Shown: piece after piece, positions 1 through 5,616 of the stretch
Position numbering within the stretch: the first letter of the stretch is position 1
Layout: every line of letters begins with the position of its first letter
From: Gammaproteobacteria bacterium
GTDB lineage: Bacteria > Pseudomonadota > Gammaproteobacteria > Pseudomonadales > Pseudohongiellaceae
NCBI GenBank assembly: GCA_003556835.1
Contig: PWQG01000223.1
Coordinates: 1 to 5,616, forward strand
Direction of reading: 5' to 3'
Length of the DNA stretch: 5,616 bases
Notes under the pieces: generated by a model
The model's database searches: none
Seen by the model: only the letters and a program-made list of their open reading frames with translations
Told to the model about the DNA's origin: nothing
Program-made: the position numbers and the translations under genes

Positions 1-8
1 CGGCATCA

Positions 9-36
9 GTCTGTTCCGCCGTCCTGCGGAACAGAC
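9..36 (-). terminator. 11-bp perfect stem-loop downstream of argJ, likely transcript end
   Basis: GTCTGTTCCGC and GCGGAACAGAC form a perfect 11-bp stem around a 6-base loop, beginning 12 bases after the argJ stop codon. The position right behind the last gene of the unit suggests a terminator or a 3'-end mRNA stabiliser. On the minus strand the stem is followed by TGATGCCG, with no T tract in the eight bases visible, so it is not a textbook intrinsic terminator. It might serve a convergent gene to the left, or belong to a dispersed palindromic repeat family. Confidence 0.5.
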
Positions 37-48
37 GCGGCAGGAAGC

Positions 49-1278
49 TCAGCTGCGGTAGGAAGCGTTGATGCGCACGTACTCTTCCGACAGGTCTGCA
101 GTCCATACGGTCTCGTGGGCCTGGCCGCGATCGAGCCGGATAGTGATGGTGATGTCCTCGCGGTTCATCACTTCCTGCCCCGCTTCCTCCGTGTAATCCG
201 CAGCCAGGGCGCCGTTTTCCACGATGCAGACATCATCCAGGTGGATCTGTACCCGGCTGATATCCAGATGGGTCAGGCCGGCACGGCCCACCGCAGCCAG
301 AATCCTGCCCCAATTGGGGTCAGAGGCGGTCAGTGCGGTCTTCACCAGTGGTGACTCGGCGATGGTATAGGCCACGTCCAGGCATTCCTGGGCGTCGGCG
401 CCTTCGAATACCTCGATGGTGACGAACTTGCTGGCACCCTCGGCATCACGGATGACACTCACGGCCATGGTCTGTGTCAGTTCATGCAGGGCTTTGCTGA
501 ATACCCGCCACTGCTGCTCGTCACGCGGTGTGAGATGGACTCCGCTCTTTCCGGTCGCGGCCAACATGCAACAGTCATTGGTGGAGGTATCCCCATCCAC
601 CGTGATGCGATTGAAGGAGTGCTCTACAGACGAATTCAGTATGGACTGCAGGTCACTGAGCTCCATGCCGGCATCGGTGAACACATAGGCCAGCATGGTG
701 GCCATGTCGGGCCGGACCATTCCCGACCCCTTGCACAGGCCGGTCAGCGTGACGGTCTGTCCATCTATCTCGACCTGCCGCGAGAATACTTTGGGGCGGG
801 TATCGGTGGTCATGATGCCCGCTGCGGCGTCCCACCAGGCATCGGCATCATCACTCAATGCCGGCACGGCCTCGCGCACACCCTTGACCAGTTTTTCCAC
901 GGGCAGGCGCTCGCCGATCACGCCGGTGGAAAACGGCAACACTTCGGCCGCCCTGACACCAGTCTGCTGGGCCACCGCTTCGCAGCAGTACCGGGCATCG
1001 GCCAGGCCGGAGTCTCCGGTACCGGCGTTGGCATTGCCCGCGTTCATCAGAAAATACCGGCCAATGCCCTGCATCGACTCCAGGTGCTCGCGTGCCACGA
1101 TGACCGGGGCGGCGCAGAAGGCATTGCGGGTGAATACACCTGCCACCCGGGTATCGGCGGCGAGTTCGATCAGAACCAGGTCCCGACGATCGGGATAACG
1201 GATACCCGCACGCACGGTGGCACTGCGCACACCCTTGACCGGATACAGCGGCCCTTCAGCTGCCTTGCCTGTTGCCAT
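49..1278 (-). CDS. argJ: ArgJ, glutamate N-acetyltransferase (ornithine acetyltransferase), arginine biosynthesis
   Basis: ArgJ moves the acetyl group from N-acetylornithine to glutamate, giving ornithine and N-acetylglutamate and closing the cyclic arginine pathway in the cytoplasm. The 409-residue product has the usual family length. Visible hallmarks are STGVIG at 117-122 (oxyanion-hole region), KGSGMVRPDMATML at 183-196, FNRITVDGDTSTND at 222-235, DPNWGR at 320-325 and the C-terminal INASYRS. ArgJ precursors cleave themselves before the Thr of the ATML motif, here Thr194, giving alpha and beta chains with Thr194 as the nucleophile. The start is set by GGGAG nine bases upstream and the typical N-terminus leading into PVKGVRSATVRAGI. 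The gene begins 19 bases after the secA stop, so co-transcription is likely. Whether it also uses acetyl-CoA (the bifunctional form) cannot be read from sequence. Identity is very secure. Confidence 0.97.
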   Translation of the reverse strand: MATGKAAEGPLYPVKGVRSATVRAGIRYPDRRDLVLIELAADTRVAGVFTRNAFCAAPVIVAREHLESMQGIGRYFLMNAGNANAGTGDSGLADARYCCEAVAQQTGVRAAEVLPFSTGVIGERLPVEKLVKGVREAVPALSDDADAWWDAAAGIMTTDTRPKVFSRQVEIDGQTVTLTGLCKGSGMVRPDMATMLAYVFTDAGMELSDLQSILNSSVEHSFNRITVDGDTSTNDCCMLAATGKSGVHLTPRDEQQWRVFSKALHELTQTMAVSVIRDAEGASKFVTIEVFEGADAQECLDVAYTIAESPLVKTALTASDPNWGRILAAVGRAGLTHLDISRVQIHLDDVCIVENGALAADYTEEAGQEVMNREDITITIRLDRGQAHETVWTADLSEEYVRINASYRS

Positions 1279-1287
1279 TTCCTGCTA

Positions 1288-1292
1288 CTCCC
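1288..1292 (-). promoter_or_regulatory. argJ ribosome binding site
   Basis: GGGAG on the minus strand lies nine bases ahead of the argJ ATG and a few bases after the secA stop codon (1300-1298). The position implies that ribosomes ending on secA help start argJ. A second AGGA at 1283-1280 is too close to the ATG to be the main site. Confidence 0.65.
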
Positions 1293-1297
1293 GCGGC

Positions 1298-4060
1298 CTA
1301 TTCCAGCCGACCATGACATTGTTTGTATTTCTTGCCCGAGCCACAGGGGCACAACTCGTTGCGCCCCACCTTGCGCTCTTCACGGACGAACGGCGTTTTG
1401 CTGTTCTGTGCCTGCTGGCCCCGTTGTCCCTCGGCGCCGGGTTGGTCCATCGCAGAAGCCTCTGCATGCTGGAAGCGCATTTTTTCCTTGGCCCGCTCCG
1501 CCTCACGCGCTCGCTCTATGGCCTCGATCTCATCCGGAGAACGTATCTGCACATGGCTCAGGAAACGGACCACATCGTGCCCCAGGCGATTCAGCAGGTT
1601 CTGGAACAGGCTGAATGCCTCGCGCTTGTACTCCTGCTTGGGGTTCTTGCCCGCATAACCGCGCAGGGAAATCCCCTGCCGTAGCTGGTCCATCGCCGAC
1701 AGGTGCTCCTTCCAGAGGGTGTCGAGAATCTGCAGCACGATCTGCTTCTCAAGCAGACGCATTTTCTCCCCCACTTCTTCCCGCTTCTGCCGATAGGCCT
1801 CCTGCAGGGCCTGTTTGATCTTTTCCCGCAGGGTTTCCTCGTAGAGTTTTTCGTCCTCATCCAGCCACTGCTGGATCGGCAGGCGTGTGCCGAATGAGGC
1901 TTCGATGGCCTCTTCCAGACCCGGGATGTTCCATTGCTCGAACACACTCTGGGGTGGCACGTAACTGCTGATGACATCGTCGGCCACCTCGTCCCACATG
2001 CCTTCGATCAGCGGCGTGAGGTCCTCGCTGCTCATGATCTCATTACGCTGCTCATAGACAATTGTGCGTTGCTCATTGGCCACATTGTCGTATTCCAGCA
2101 ATTGCTTGCGGATATCGAAGTTGCGCCCCTCGACCTTGCGCTGCGCCTTCTCGATCGACTTGGACACCATGTTGTGCTCGATCGCCTCGCCGCGCTCCAT
2201 GCCCAGGCGCTGCATGAACGACTTGACACGATCGGAGGCAAAAATGCGCATCAGATTGTCTTCCAGGGACAGATAGAAGCGCGAATAACCCGGATCACCC
2301 TGCCGGCCGGAACGGCCCCGCAGCTGGTTGTCGATACGGCGCGACTCATGGCGTTCGGTGCCGATGATGTGTAGGCCGCCGGCCTGCATCACCGTCTCGT
2401 TGCGCTGCTTCCAGTCGGCCTTGATGGCCTCGATCTGTTCCTCGCTGGGATTCTCCAGCTCGGCCACTTCGGCCTCCCAGTTACCCCCGAGCACGATGTC
2501 GGTACCCCGGCCGGCCATATTGGTGGCGATCGTGACCGCTCCCGGTCGCCCGGCCTGGGCAATGATCTGTGCTTCCCGCTCGTGGAACTTGGCGTTCAAT
2601 ACCTCATGCGGAATCTTCGCCTTGTTCAGCGCCTTCGACAGGATCTCGGAGGTGTCGATGGAGGCCGTGCCCACCAGGATCGGCGCGCCCTTCTCGGAGA
2701 ACTCCTGGATGTCATTGATGATGGCCTCGAACTTTTCTTCCAGGGTCAGGAACACCAGGTCGTTCTTGTCCACCCGCTGCATGGGCTTGTTGGGTGGAAT
2801 GACAACCACGTCCAGATCATAGATCTGCTTGAATTCGAAGGCCTCGGTATCCGCTGTACCGGTCATGCCGGCCAGCTTGTCATAGAGGCGGAAATAGTTC
2901 TGGAAAGTGGTGGAAGCCATGGTCTGGCTCTCGTTCTGGATTTCCAGCCCCTCCTTGGCTTCAATGGCCTGGTGCAGGCCTTCGGAAAGGCGTCGGCCTT
3001 CCATCGTGCGACCGGTGTGCTCGTCAATCAGCACCACGAGCCCGTCCTTGACGATGTATTCCACATCCTTGTTGAACAGATAATGCGCCTTGAGCGCAGA
3101 ATGGATGTGGTGCAACAGCCCCAGGTTGCTTGCCGCGTACAGATTCTGCCCTTCCTCGAGCATCCCCTGTCCGCCCAGCAATTCCTCCAGGAAGGCGTGA
3201 CCCTCTTCAGTCAGCTCCACCTGCCGGGTTTTCTCATCGATGATGAAATGCCCGCTCTCCTCGGCCTGTTCACGGTCCAGGGACATGGCCGACTTTTCCT
3301 CTTCCTGTTTCTCGCCCTTCTCGAGTTGCGGAATCAGGCTGTTGATCTTTTTATAGAGCTGCGAACTGTCACTGGCGGCCCCCGAGATGATCAGGGGGGT
3401 ACGCGCTTCATCGATCAGGATGGAATCCACCTCGTCGACGATGGCGAAATGCAGCTCCCGTTGCATCCGATCCTCGATGCGGAAGGCCATATTGTCGCGC
3501 AGGTAGTCGAAACCGAATTCGTTGTTGTTGCCATAGGTGATGGATGCCTCGTAGGCTGCCCGCTTCTCTTCCGGGCCCTGACCGGATGCCACCACACCCA
3601 CCGTCAGACCGAGGAACTCGTACAGGGGCCGCATCCAGTTGGCATCACGACCCGCCAGGTAGTCATTGACCGTGATGATATGTACGCCCTTGCCCGTCAA
3701 CCCGTTGAGATAGGCCGGCAGGGTCGCCACCAGGGTCTTGCCTTCACCGGTCTTCATCTCGGCAATATCGCCCTGGTGCAGAACAATGCCACCTATCATC
3801 TGCACATCGAAGTGACGCAGGCCCAGGGTACGTTTGCTCGCCTCGCGCACGACGGCAAAAGCCTCCGGCAACAGCTGATCGGTATGCTCCCCCTCATCAA
3901 AACGCTGGCGGAGCCCATCGGTCCGGGCGCGCAGATCCGCGTCCGACAACTGTTCCATGGATTCTTCAAAACTGTTGATCTGCCGAACAATACGTTCGAG
4001 CTTCTTCAATTTCCGCGAGTTGGCGCTGCCGAAAACGCGAGTAAGAAAGTTTGCTTTCAT
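1298..4060 (-). CDS. secA: SecA, preprotein translocase ATPase
   Basis: SecA is the cytoplasmic and membrane-associated motor that drives unfolded preproteins through SecYEG by ATP hydrolysis. With the ATG at 4060 the product is 920 residues (E. coli 901). Walker A is TGEGKT at 104-109, Walker B is VDEVDSILIDEAR around 208-220, and the preprotein cross-linking domain follows to about 380. The second nucleotide domain has GRGTD at 517-521 (arginine finger Arg518) and QLRGRSGRQGD at 579-589. The helical scaffold and two-helix finger include WKEHLSAMDQLRQG at 783-796 and Tyr802, which matches the finger-tip Tyr794 of E. coli. The C-terminus carries a complete zinc site, Cys904, Cys906, Cys915 and His916, which binds SecB and phospholipid in E. 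coli. The ATG is preferred over a TTG ten codons upstream because MKANFLTRVFGS matches the SecA N-terminus and AGG lies just ahead of it. The extra length comes from an acidic insertion near 249-270 and a longer C-terminal linker. Confidence 0.98.
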   Translation of the reverse strand: MKANFLTRVFGSANSRKLKKLERIVRQINSFEESMEQLSDADLRARTDGLRQRFDEGEHTDQLLPEAFAVVREASKRTLGLRHFDVQMIGGIVLHQGDIAEMKTGEGKTLVATLPAYLNGLTGKGVHIITVNDYLAGRDANWMRPLYEFLGLTVGVVASGQGPEEKRAAYEASITYGNNNEFGFDYLRDNMAFRIEDRMQRELHFAIVDEVDSILIDEARTPLIISGAASDSSQLYKKINSLIPQLEKGEKQEEEKSAMSLDREQAEESGHFIIDEKTRQVELTEEGHAFLEELLGGQGMLEEGQNLYAASNLGLLHHIHSALKAHYLFNKDVEYIVKDGLVVLIDEHTGRTMEGRRLSEGLHQAIEAKEGLEIQNESQTMASTTFQNYFRLYDKLAGMTGTADTEAFEFKQIYDLDVVVIPPNKPMQRVDKNDLVFLTLEEKFEAIINDIQEFSEKGAPILVGTASIDTSEILSKALNKAKIPHEVLNAKFHEREAQIIAQAGRPGAVTIATNMAGRGTDIVLGGNWEAEVAELENPSEEQIEAIKADWKQRNETVMQAGGLHIIGTERHESRRIDNQLRGRSGRQGDPGYSRFYLSLEDNLMRIFASDRVKSFMQRLGMERGEAIEHNMVSKSIEKAQRKVEGRNFDIRKQLLEYDNVANEQRTIVYEQRNEIMSSEDLTPLIEGMWDEVADDVISSYVPPQSVFEQWNIPGLEEAIEASFGTRLPIQQWLDEDEKLYEETLREKIKQALQEAYRQKREEVGEKMRLLEKQIVLQILDTLWKEHLSAMDQLRQGISLRGYAGKNPKQEYKREAFSLFQNLLNRLGHDVVRFLSHVQIRSPDEIEAIERAREAERAKEKMRFQHAEASAMDQPGAEGQRGQQAQNSKTPFVREERKVGRNELCPCGSGKKYKQCHGRLE

Positions 4061-4068
4061 GTTGACCT
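4061..4068 (-). promoter_or_regulatory. secA ribosome binding site
   Basis: Reading the minus strand, GGCAGGTCAAC directly precedes the ATG at 4060. The AGG(T) core at 4068-4065 sits about 4-5 bases before the start, a short but workable spacing. This supports the ATG at 4060 over the TTG at 4090, before which I see no ribosome binding site. The same bases can pair with a segment about 65 bases upstream (4129-4137), described under findings. Confidence 0.65.
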
Positions 4069-4112
4069 GCCAGACGTGATTCAAAACCAATATGCTGATG
4101 AACTGCGGACGA

Positions 4113-4129
4113 CCGGAGTATCACTCCGG
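4113..4129 (-). promoter_or_regulatory. Perfect 7-bp hairpin in the leader between the small gene and secA
   Basis: On the minus strand CCGGAGT and ACTCCGG flank a 3-base GAT loop, a perfect inverted repeat 52 bases upstream of the secA start. No run of T follows, so it is not a standard intrinsic terminator and should let transcription continue into secA. It sits in the only long gap between genes of this window, which makes a role in the secA leader mRNA plausible, but this is inferred from structure alone. Confidence 0.5.
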
Positions 4130-4146
4130 GCATCGTCTTCCCTGTG

Positions 4147-4159
4147 TCCCGAGGCGGGA
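4147..4159 (-). promoter_or_regulatory. Short 5-bp hairpin immediately after the small gene's stop codon
   Basis: On the minus strand TCCCG and CGGGA flank a CCT loop and begin at the first base after the TGA at 4162-4160. The stem is short but all its pairs are canonical and four of five are G-C. It is the first of two hairpins before secA. A stem this short occurs by chance fairly often, so confidence is low. Confidence 0.3.
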
Positions 4160-4669
4160 TCAGCGGTGGTTGTATACGAGGTAGGAGGCCGCATCAATAA
4201 TGCGACCGTGTACGTAGGCGGCCGCAGGCACCGCAGAGGGGCGCCATCCGGTCGCCGCCGCAAGGTGACGGGCCAGCTGCAGCCGCGCCGCCTGCACGAA
4301 TTCCGCCAGCAAGTCAGTACCAGCAGGAGAATCCCCGGCAGAAGCCGTGCCGTGCAATAACGCGGTGTCAGCAAGCGGCACAAGGACCGGGTTCTGTTCT
4401 TCCGCCTGCCCGGACTCCGCTGGTGCGGCAGCCCGCTCGAGCATGTCGAGGGTTGCCGTCGCGTGGTCATCGGCGCCCGAGCCGGTACTGCTGAGACTCT
4501 GGGCAACCACCGGATCGCCGGACTGGACCTGTACCGACAGCTGGTAGCCCAGGTAGGTGAGCGCCACCGGCGCTACCAGCAGACACAGGGAGAGTAGGCC
4601 CTTCAACCAGCCGGTGATGACATAGGTTCTGGTGAGTCCGTGCCGTTGATGCACCAGTATCACTTTCAT
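4160..4669 (-). CDS. Small single-pass membrane protein of unknown function between lpxC and secA (secM position)
   Basis: I do not recognise the 169-residue product by a conserved domain. A short basic N-terminus (MKVILVHQRHGLTR) precedes one hydrophobic segment at about 21-43, fitting an N-in, C-out membrane anchor or uncleaved signal. Residues 50-125 are rich in Ala, Ser, Gly, Asp and Glu and look disordered. Residues 119-165 are Ala-rich and probably helical, ending SYLVYNHR. Codon use is like that of the neighbours, with G/C favoured in third positions, so the frame looks genuine. The start is 10 bases after the lpxC stop with no strong ribosome binding site, suggesting translational coupling. 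The N-terminus recalls the anchors of M23-type envelope peptidases encoded in this spot in some gammaproteobacteria, but no HxxxD or HxH zinc motif exists and there is no room for that domain before secA. E. coli secM is the other positional parallel (170 residues), yet its FxxxxWIxxxxGIRAGP arrest motif is absent. Function is open. Confidence 0.78.
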   Translation of the reverse strand: MKVILVHQRHGLTRTYVITGWLKGLLSLCLLVAPVALTYLGYQLSVQVQSGDPVVAQSLSSTGSGADDHATATLDMLERAAAPAESGQAEEQNPVLVPLADTALLHGTASAGDSPAGTDLLAEFVQAARLQLARHLAAATGWRPSAVPAAAYVHGRIIDAASYLVYNHR

Positions 4670-4679
4670 GTTGCTGATT

Positions 4680-5591
4680 TCACGCTGCCAGAACCGGTTT
4701 CACATAGGAAATGGGAACACTCTGTTCGGAATCGAAACTGACCAGCTCCCAGGCATCGCGATTCTCCTGCAGCGTCCGAAGCAAGGCGTTGTTGAGGGAA
4801 TGGCCGGATTTGTGGCCCTTGAACTCACCGATCAGGCTGTGCCCCAAAAGGTAGAGATCACCAATGGAGTCAAGGATCTTGTGCTTGACGAATTCATCCT
4901 CGTAGCGCAATCCGTCCTCGTTGAGCACCTTGTAGTCGCCCACGGCAATCGCGTTATCCATGCTTGCGCCGAGCGCGAGATTGCGGTTACGTAGCTCCTC
5001 GAACTCGTGCATGAAACCGAAAGTCCGGGCGCGGCTGACCTCCTTGACAAATGAAGTGCTGGAAAAGTCGATGGTCGCAGACTTGGTATAGCGACGGTAG
5101 ACCGGATGGTCATAAAGGAGCGTATAGCTGACCTTGAAGCCGTTGAACGGCTCGATGCTGACCGATTTGTCCCCTTCCTCCAGGTGAATTGCCCGTTTGA
5201 TACGGATGAACTGCTTGGGCGCATCCTGCTCCTCGATACCAGCGGACTGGATCAGGAACACAAAGGGACCGGCACTGCCGTCCATGATGGGCACCTCGGG
5301 GGCACTGACATCCACATAGGCATTGTCGATGCCCAGTCCGGACATGGCCGACATCAGGTGCTCGATGGTCGAGACACGCACCCCGTCCAGGACCAGGGCC
5401 GTTGACAACGTGGTGTCACCAACATGATGCGCCTTGGCGGGAATCTCGACATTCGGCTCAAGGTCGGTGCGCACGAAGATGATGCCGGTGTCGATTGGCG
5501 CCGGTCGCAAGGTCAGGTAGACCTTCTCGCCTGTGTGCAGACCCACGCCGGTGGCGCGGATCACATTCTTGAGCGTTCTCTGTTTCAGCAT
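4680..5591 (-). CDS. lpxC: LpxC, UDP-3-O-acyl-N-acetylglucosamine deacetylase
   Basis: LpxC removes the acetyl group from UDP-3-O-acyl-GlcNAc, the committed step of lipid A synthesis, in the cytoplasm. The product has 303 residues against 305 in E. coli and aligns from end to end. The zinc ligands are His78 (in STIEHL), His237 and Asp241 (in KHKILDSIGD), with catalytic Glu77, Lys238 and His264 (in KSGHSLNN) all present; each is one position earlier than the E. coli numbering. Other marks are ATGVGLHTG at 13-21, PIMDGSAGPF at 101-110 and SRARTFGF at 186-193, which contributes to the substrate pocket. The ATG start gives the standard MxKQRTLK N-terminus. In E. coli LpxC is degraded by FtsH through a short C-terminal tail ending in nonpolar residues (LAVLA-type); this protein ends VKPVLAA, so similar turnover is plausible but inferred. 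The gene usually follows ftsZ at the end of the division cluster; that gene would lie outside the window. Confidence 0.98.
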   Translation of the reverse strand: MLKQRTLKNVIRATGVGLHTGEKVYLTLRPAPIDTGIIFVRTDLEPNVEIPAKAHHVGDTTLSTALVLDGVRVSTIEHLMSAMSGLGIDNAYVDVSAPEVPIMDGSAGPFVFLIQSAGIEEQDAPKQFIRIKRAIHLEEGDKSVSIEPFNGFKVSYTLLYDHPVYRRYTKSATIDFSSTSFVKEVSRARTFGFMHEFEELRNRNLALGASMDNAIAVGDYKVLNEDGLRYEDEFVKHKILDSIGDLYLLGHSLIGEFKGHKSGHSLNNALLRTLQENRDAWELVSFDSEQSVPISYVKPVLAA

Positions 5592-5602
5592 GATGATCGC
5601 TT

Positions 5603-5606
5603 TCCC
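5603..5606 (-). promoter_or_regulatory. Probable weak lpxC ribosome binding site
   Basis: GGGA on the minus strand, within GCGGGAAAGC, lies 11 bases upstream of the lpxC ATG. The spacing is longer than ideal, and no better site is visible in the 25 bases present upstream. The window ends before any promoter could be seen. Confidence 0.4.
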
Positions 5607-5616
5607 GCTGCTGGCC

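Noticed and set aside
484..1614. A 376-codon open frame on the plus strand opposite argJ and the end of secA
   Set aside because: It is antisense to argJ, which has all its active-site motifs. The translation is rich in His, Gly, Pro and Arg without domain character, typical of a shadow frame.
4061..4090. A longer SecA starting at the TTG at 4090
   Set aside because: The extra ten residues (MVLNHVWQVN) do not match SecA N-termini, the TTG lacks a ribosome binding site, and the ATG at 4060 gives the standard MKANFLTRVFGS beginning.
4218..4225. The 8-base palindrome GCGGCCGC inside the small gene
   Set aside because: It falls on Ala codons of a GC-rich gene and is expected by chance; there is no second copy or spaced arrangement that would suggest a binding site.
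4160..4250. A SecM-type arrest sequence at the end of the small protein
   Set aside because: The last 30 residues contain no RAGP, RAPP or RAPG and nothing resembling the SecM spacing of key residues. An unknown arrest sequence cannot be excluded, but a SecM homologue cannot be claimed.
2582..4360. A 592-codon open frame on the plus strand opposite secA and the small gene
   Set aside because: It runs antisense to an unmistakable full-length secA. Long open antisense frames are common opposite GC-rich genes with biased codon use; its translation shows no recognisable motif and is a mirror of SecA codons.
4081..4506. A frameshifted continuation of the small gene that would restore an M23 peptidase domain
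   Set aside because: The alternative minus-strand frame (4506-4081) is rich in Arg, Ser and Cys, contains no HxxxD or HxH motif, and only about 100 bases remain before secA, too few for the catalytic domain.

Overview
All four genes in this window lie on the minus strand and are transcribed from right to left: lpxC (5591-4680), a 169-codon gene of unknown function (4669-4160), secA (4060-1298) and argJ (1278-49). Three are full-length, easily recognised chromosomal housekeeping genes with their key residues intact. LpxC shows the source is a Gram-negative bacterium that makes lipid A. LpxC and SecA align closely with the E. coli proteins, and DNA is moderately GC-rich by eye, so a gammaproteobacterium is likely. 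The order lpxC-(small gene)-secA-argJ recalls Pseudomonas and Chromatiales-type genomes rather than enterobacteria, where the order is lpxC-secM-secA-mutT. I cannot name genus or species.

Layout from right to left: 5592-5616 holds the lpxC leader with a weak ribosome binding site. lpxC is followed after only 10 bases by the small gene, which encodes one N-terminal membrane anchor and a low-complexity periplasmic part. A 99-base gap follows (4061-4159), the only sizeable spacer between genes. It contains two short perfect hairpins and a segment that can pair with the secA ribosome binding site. secA and argJ are 19 bases apart and look co-transcribed. Downstream of argJ, at the left edge, lies an 11-bp perfect stem-loop (9-36), probably marking the end of the transcript. 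No stretch longer than 300 bases lacks a gene.

Biologically this is the tail of the division and cell-wall (dcw) cluster. LpxC commits UDP-acyl-GlcNAc to lipid A. SecA powers export of proteins through SecYEG. ArgJ recycles the acetyl group in arginine biosynthesis and is a metabolic passenger. There are no tRNAs, insertion sequences, CRISPR arrays or phage genes.

The most interesting part is the small gene together with the structured gap before secA. It occupies the position of E. coli secM, is nearly the same length and has an N-terminal hydrophobic segment, but it lacks the known SecM arrest motif. It could be a secA leader/monitor of a different kind, or what remains of an M23-type envelope peptidase whose catalytic domain is missing. 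The sequence alone does not decide between these.
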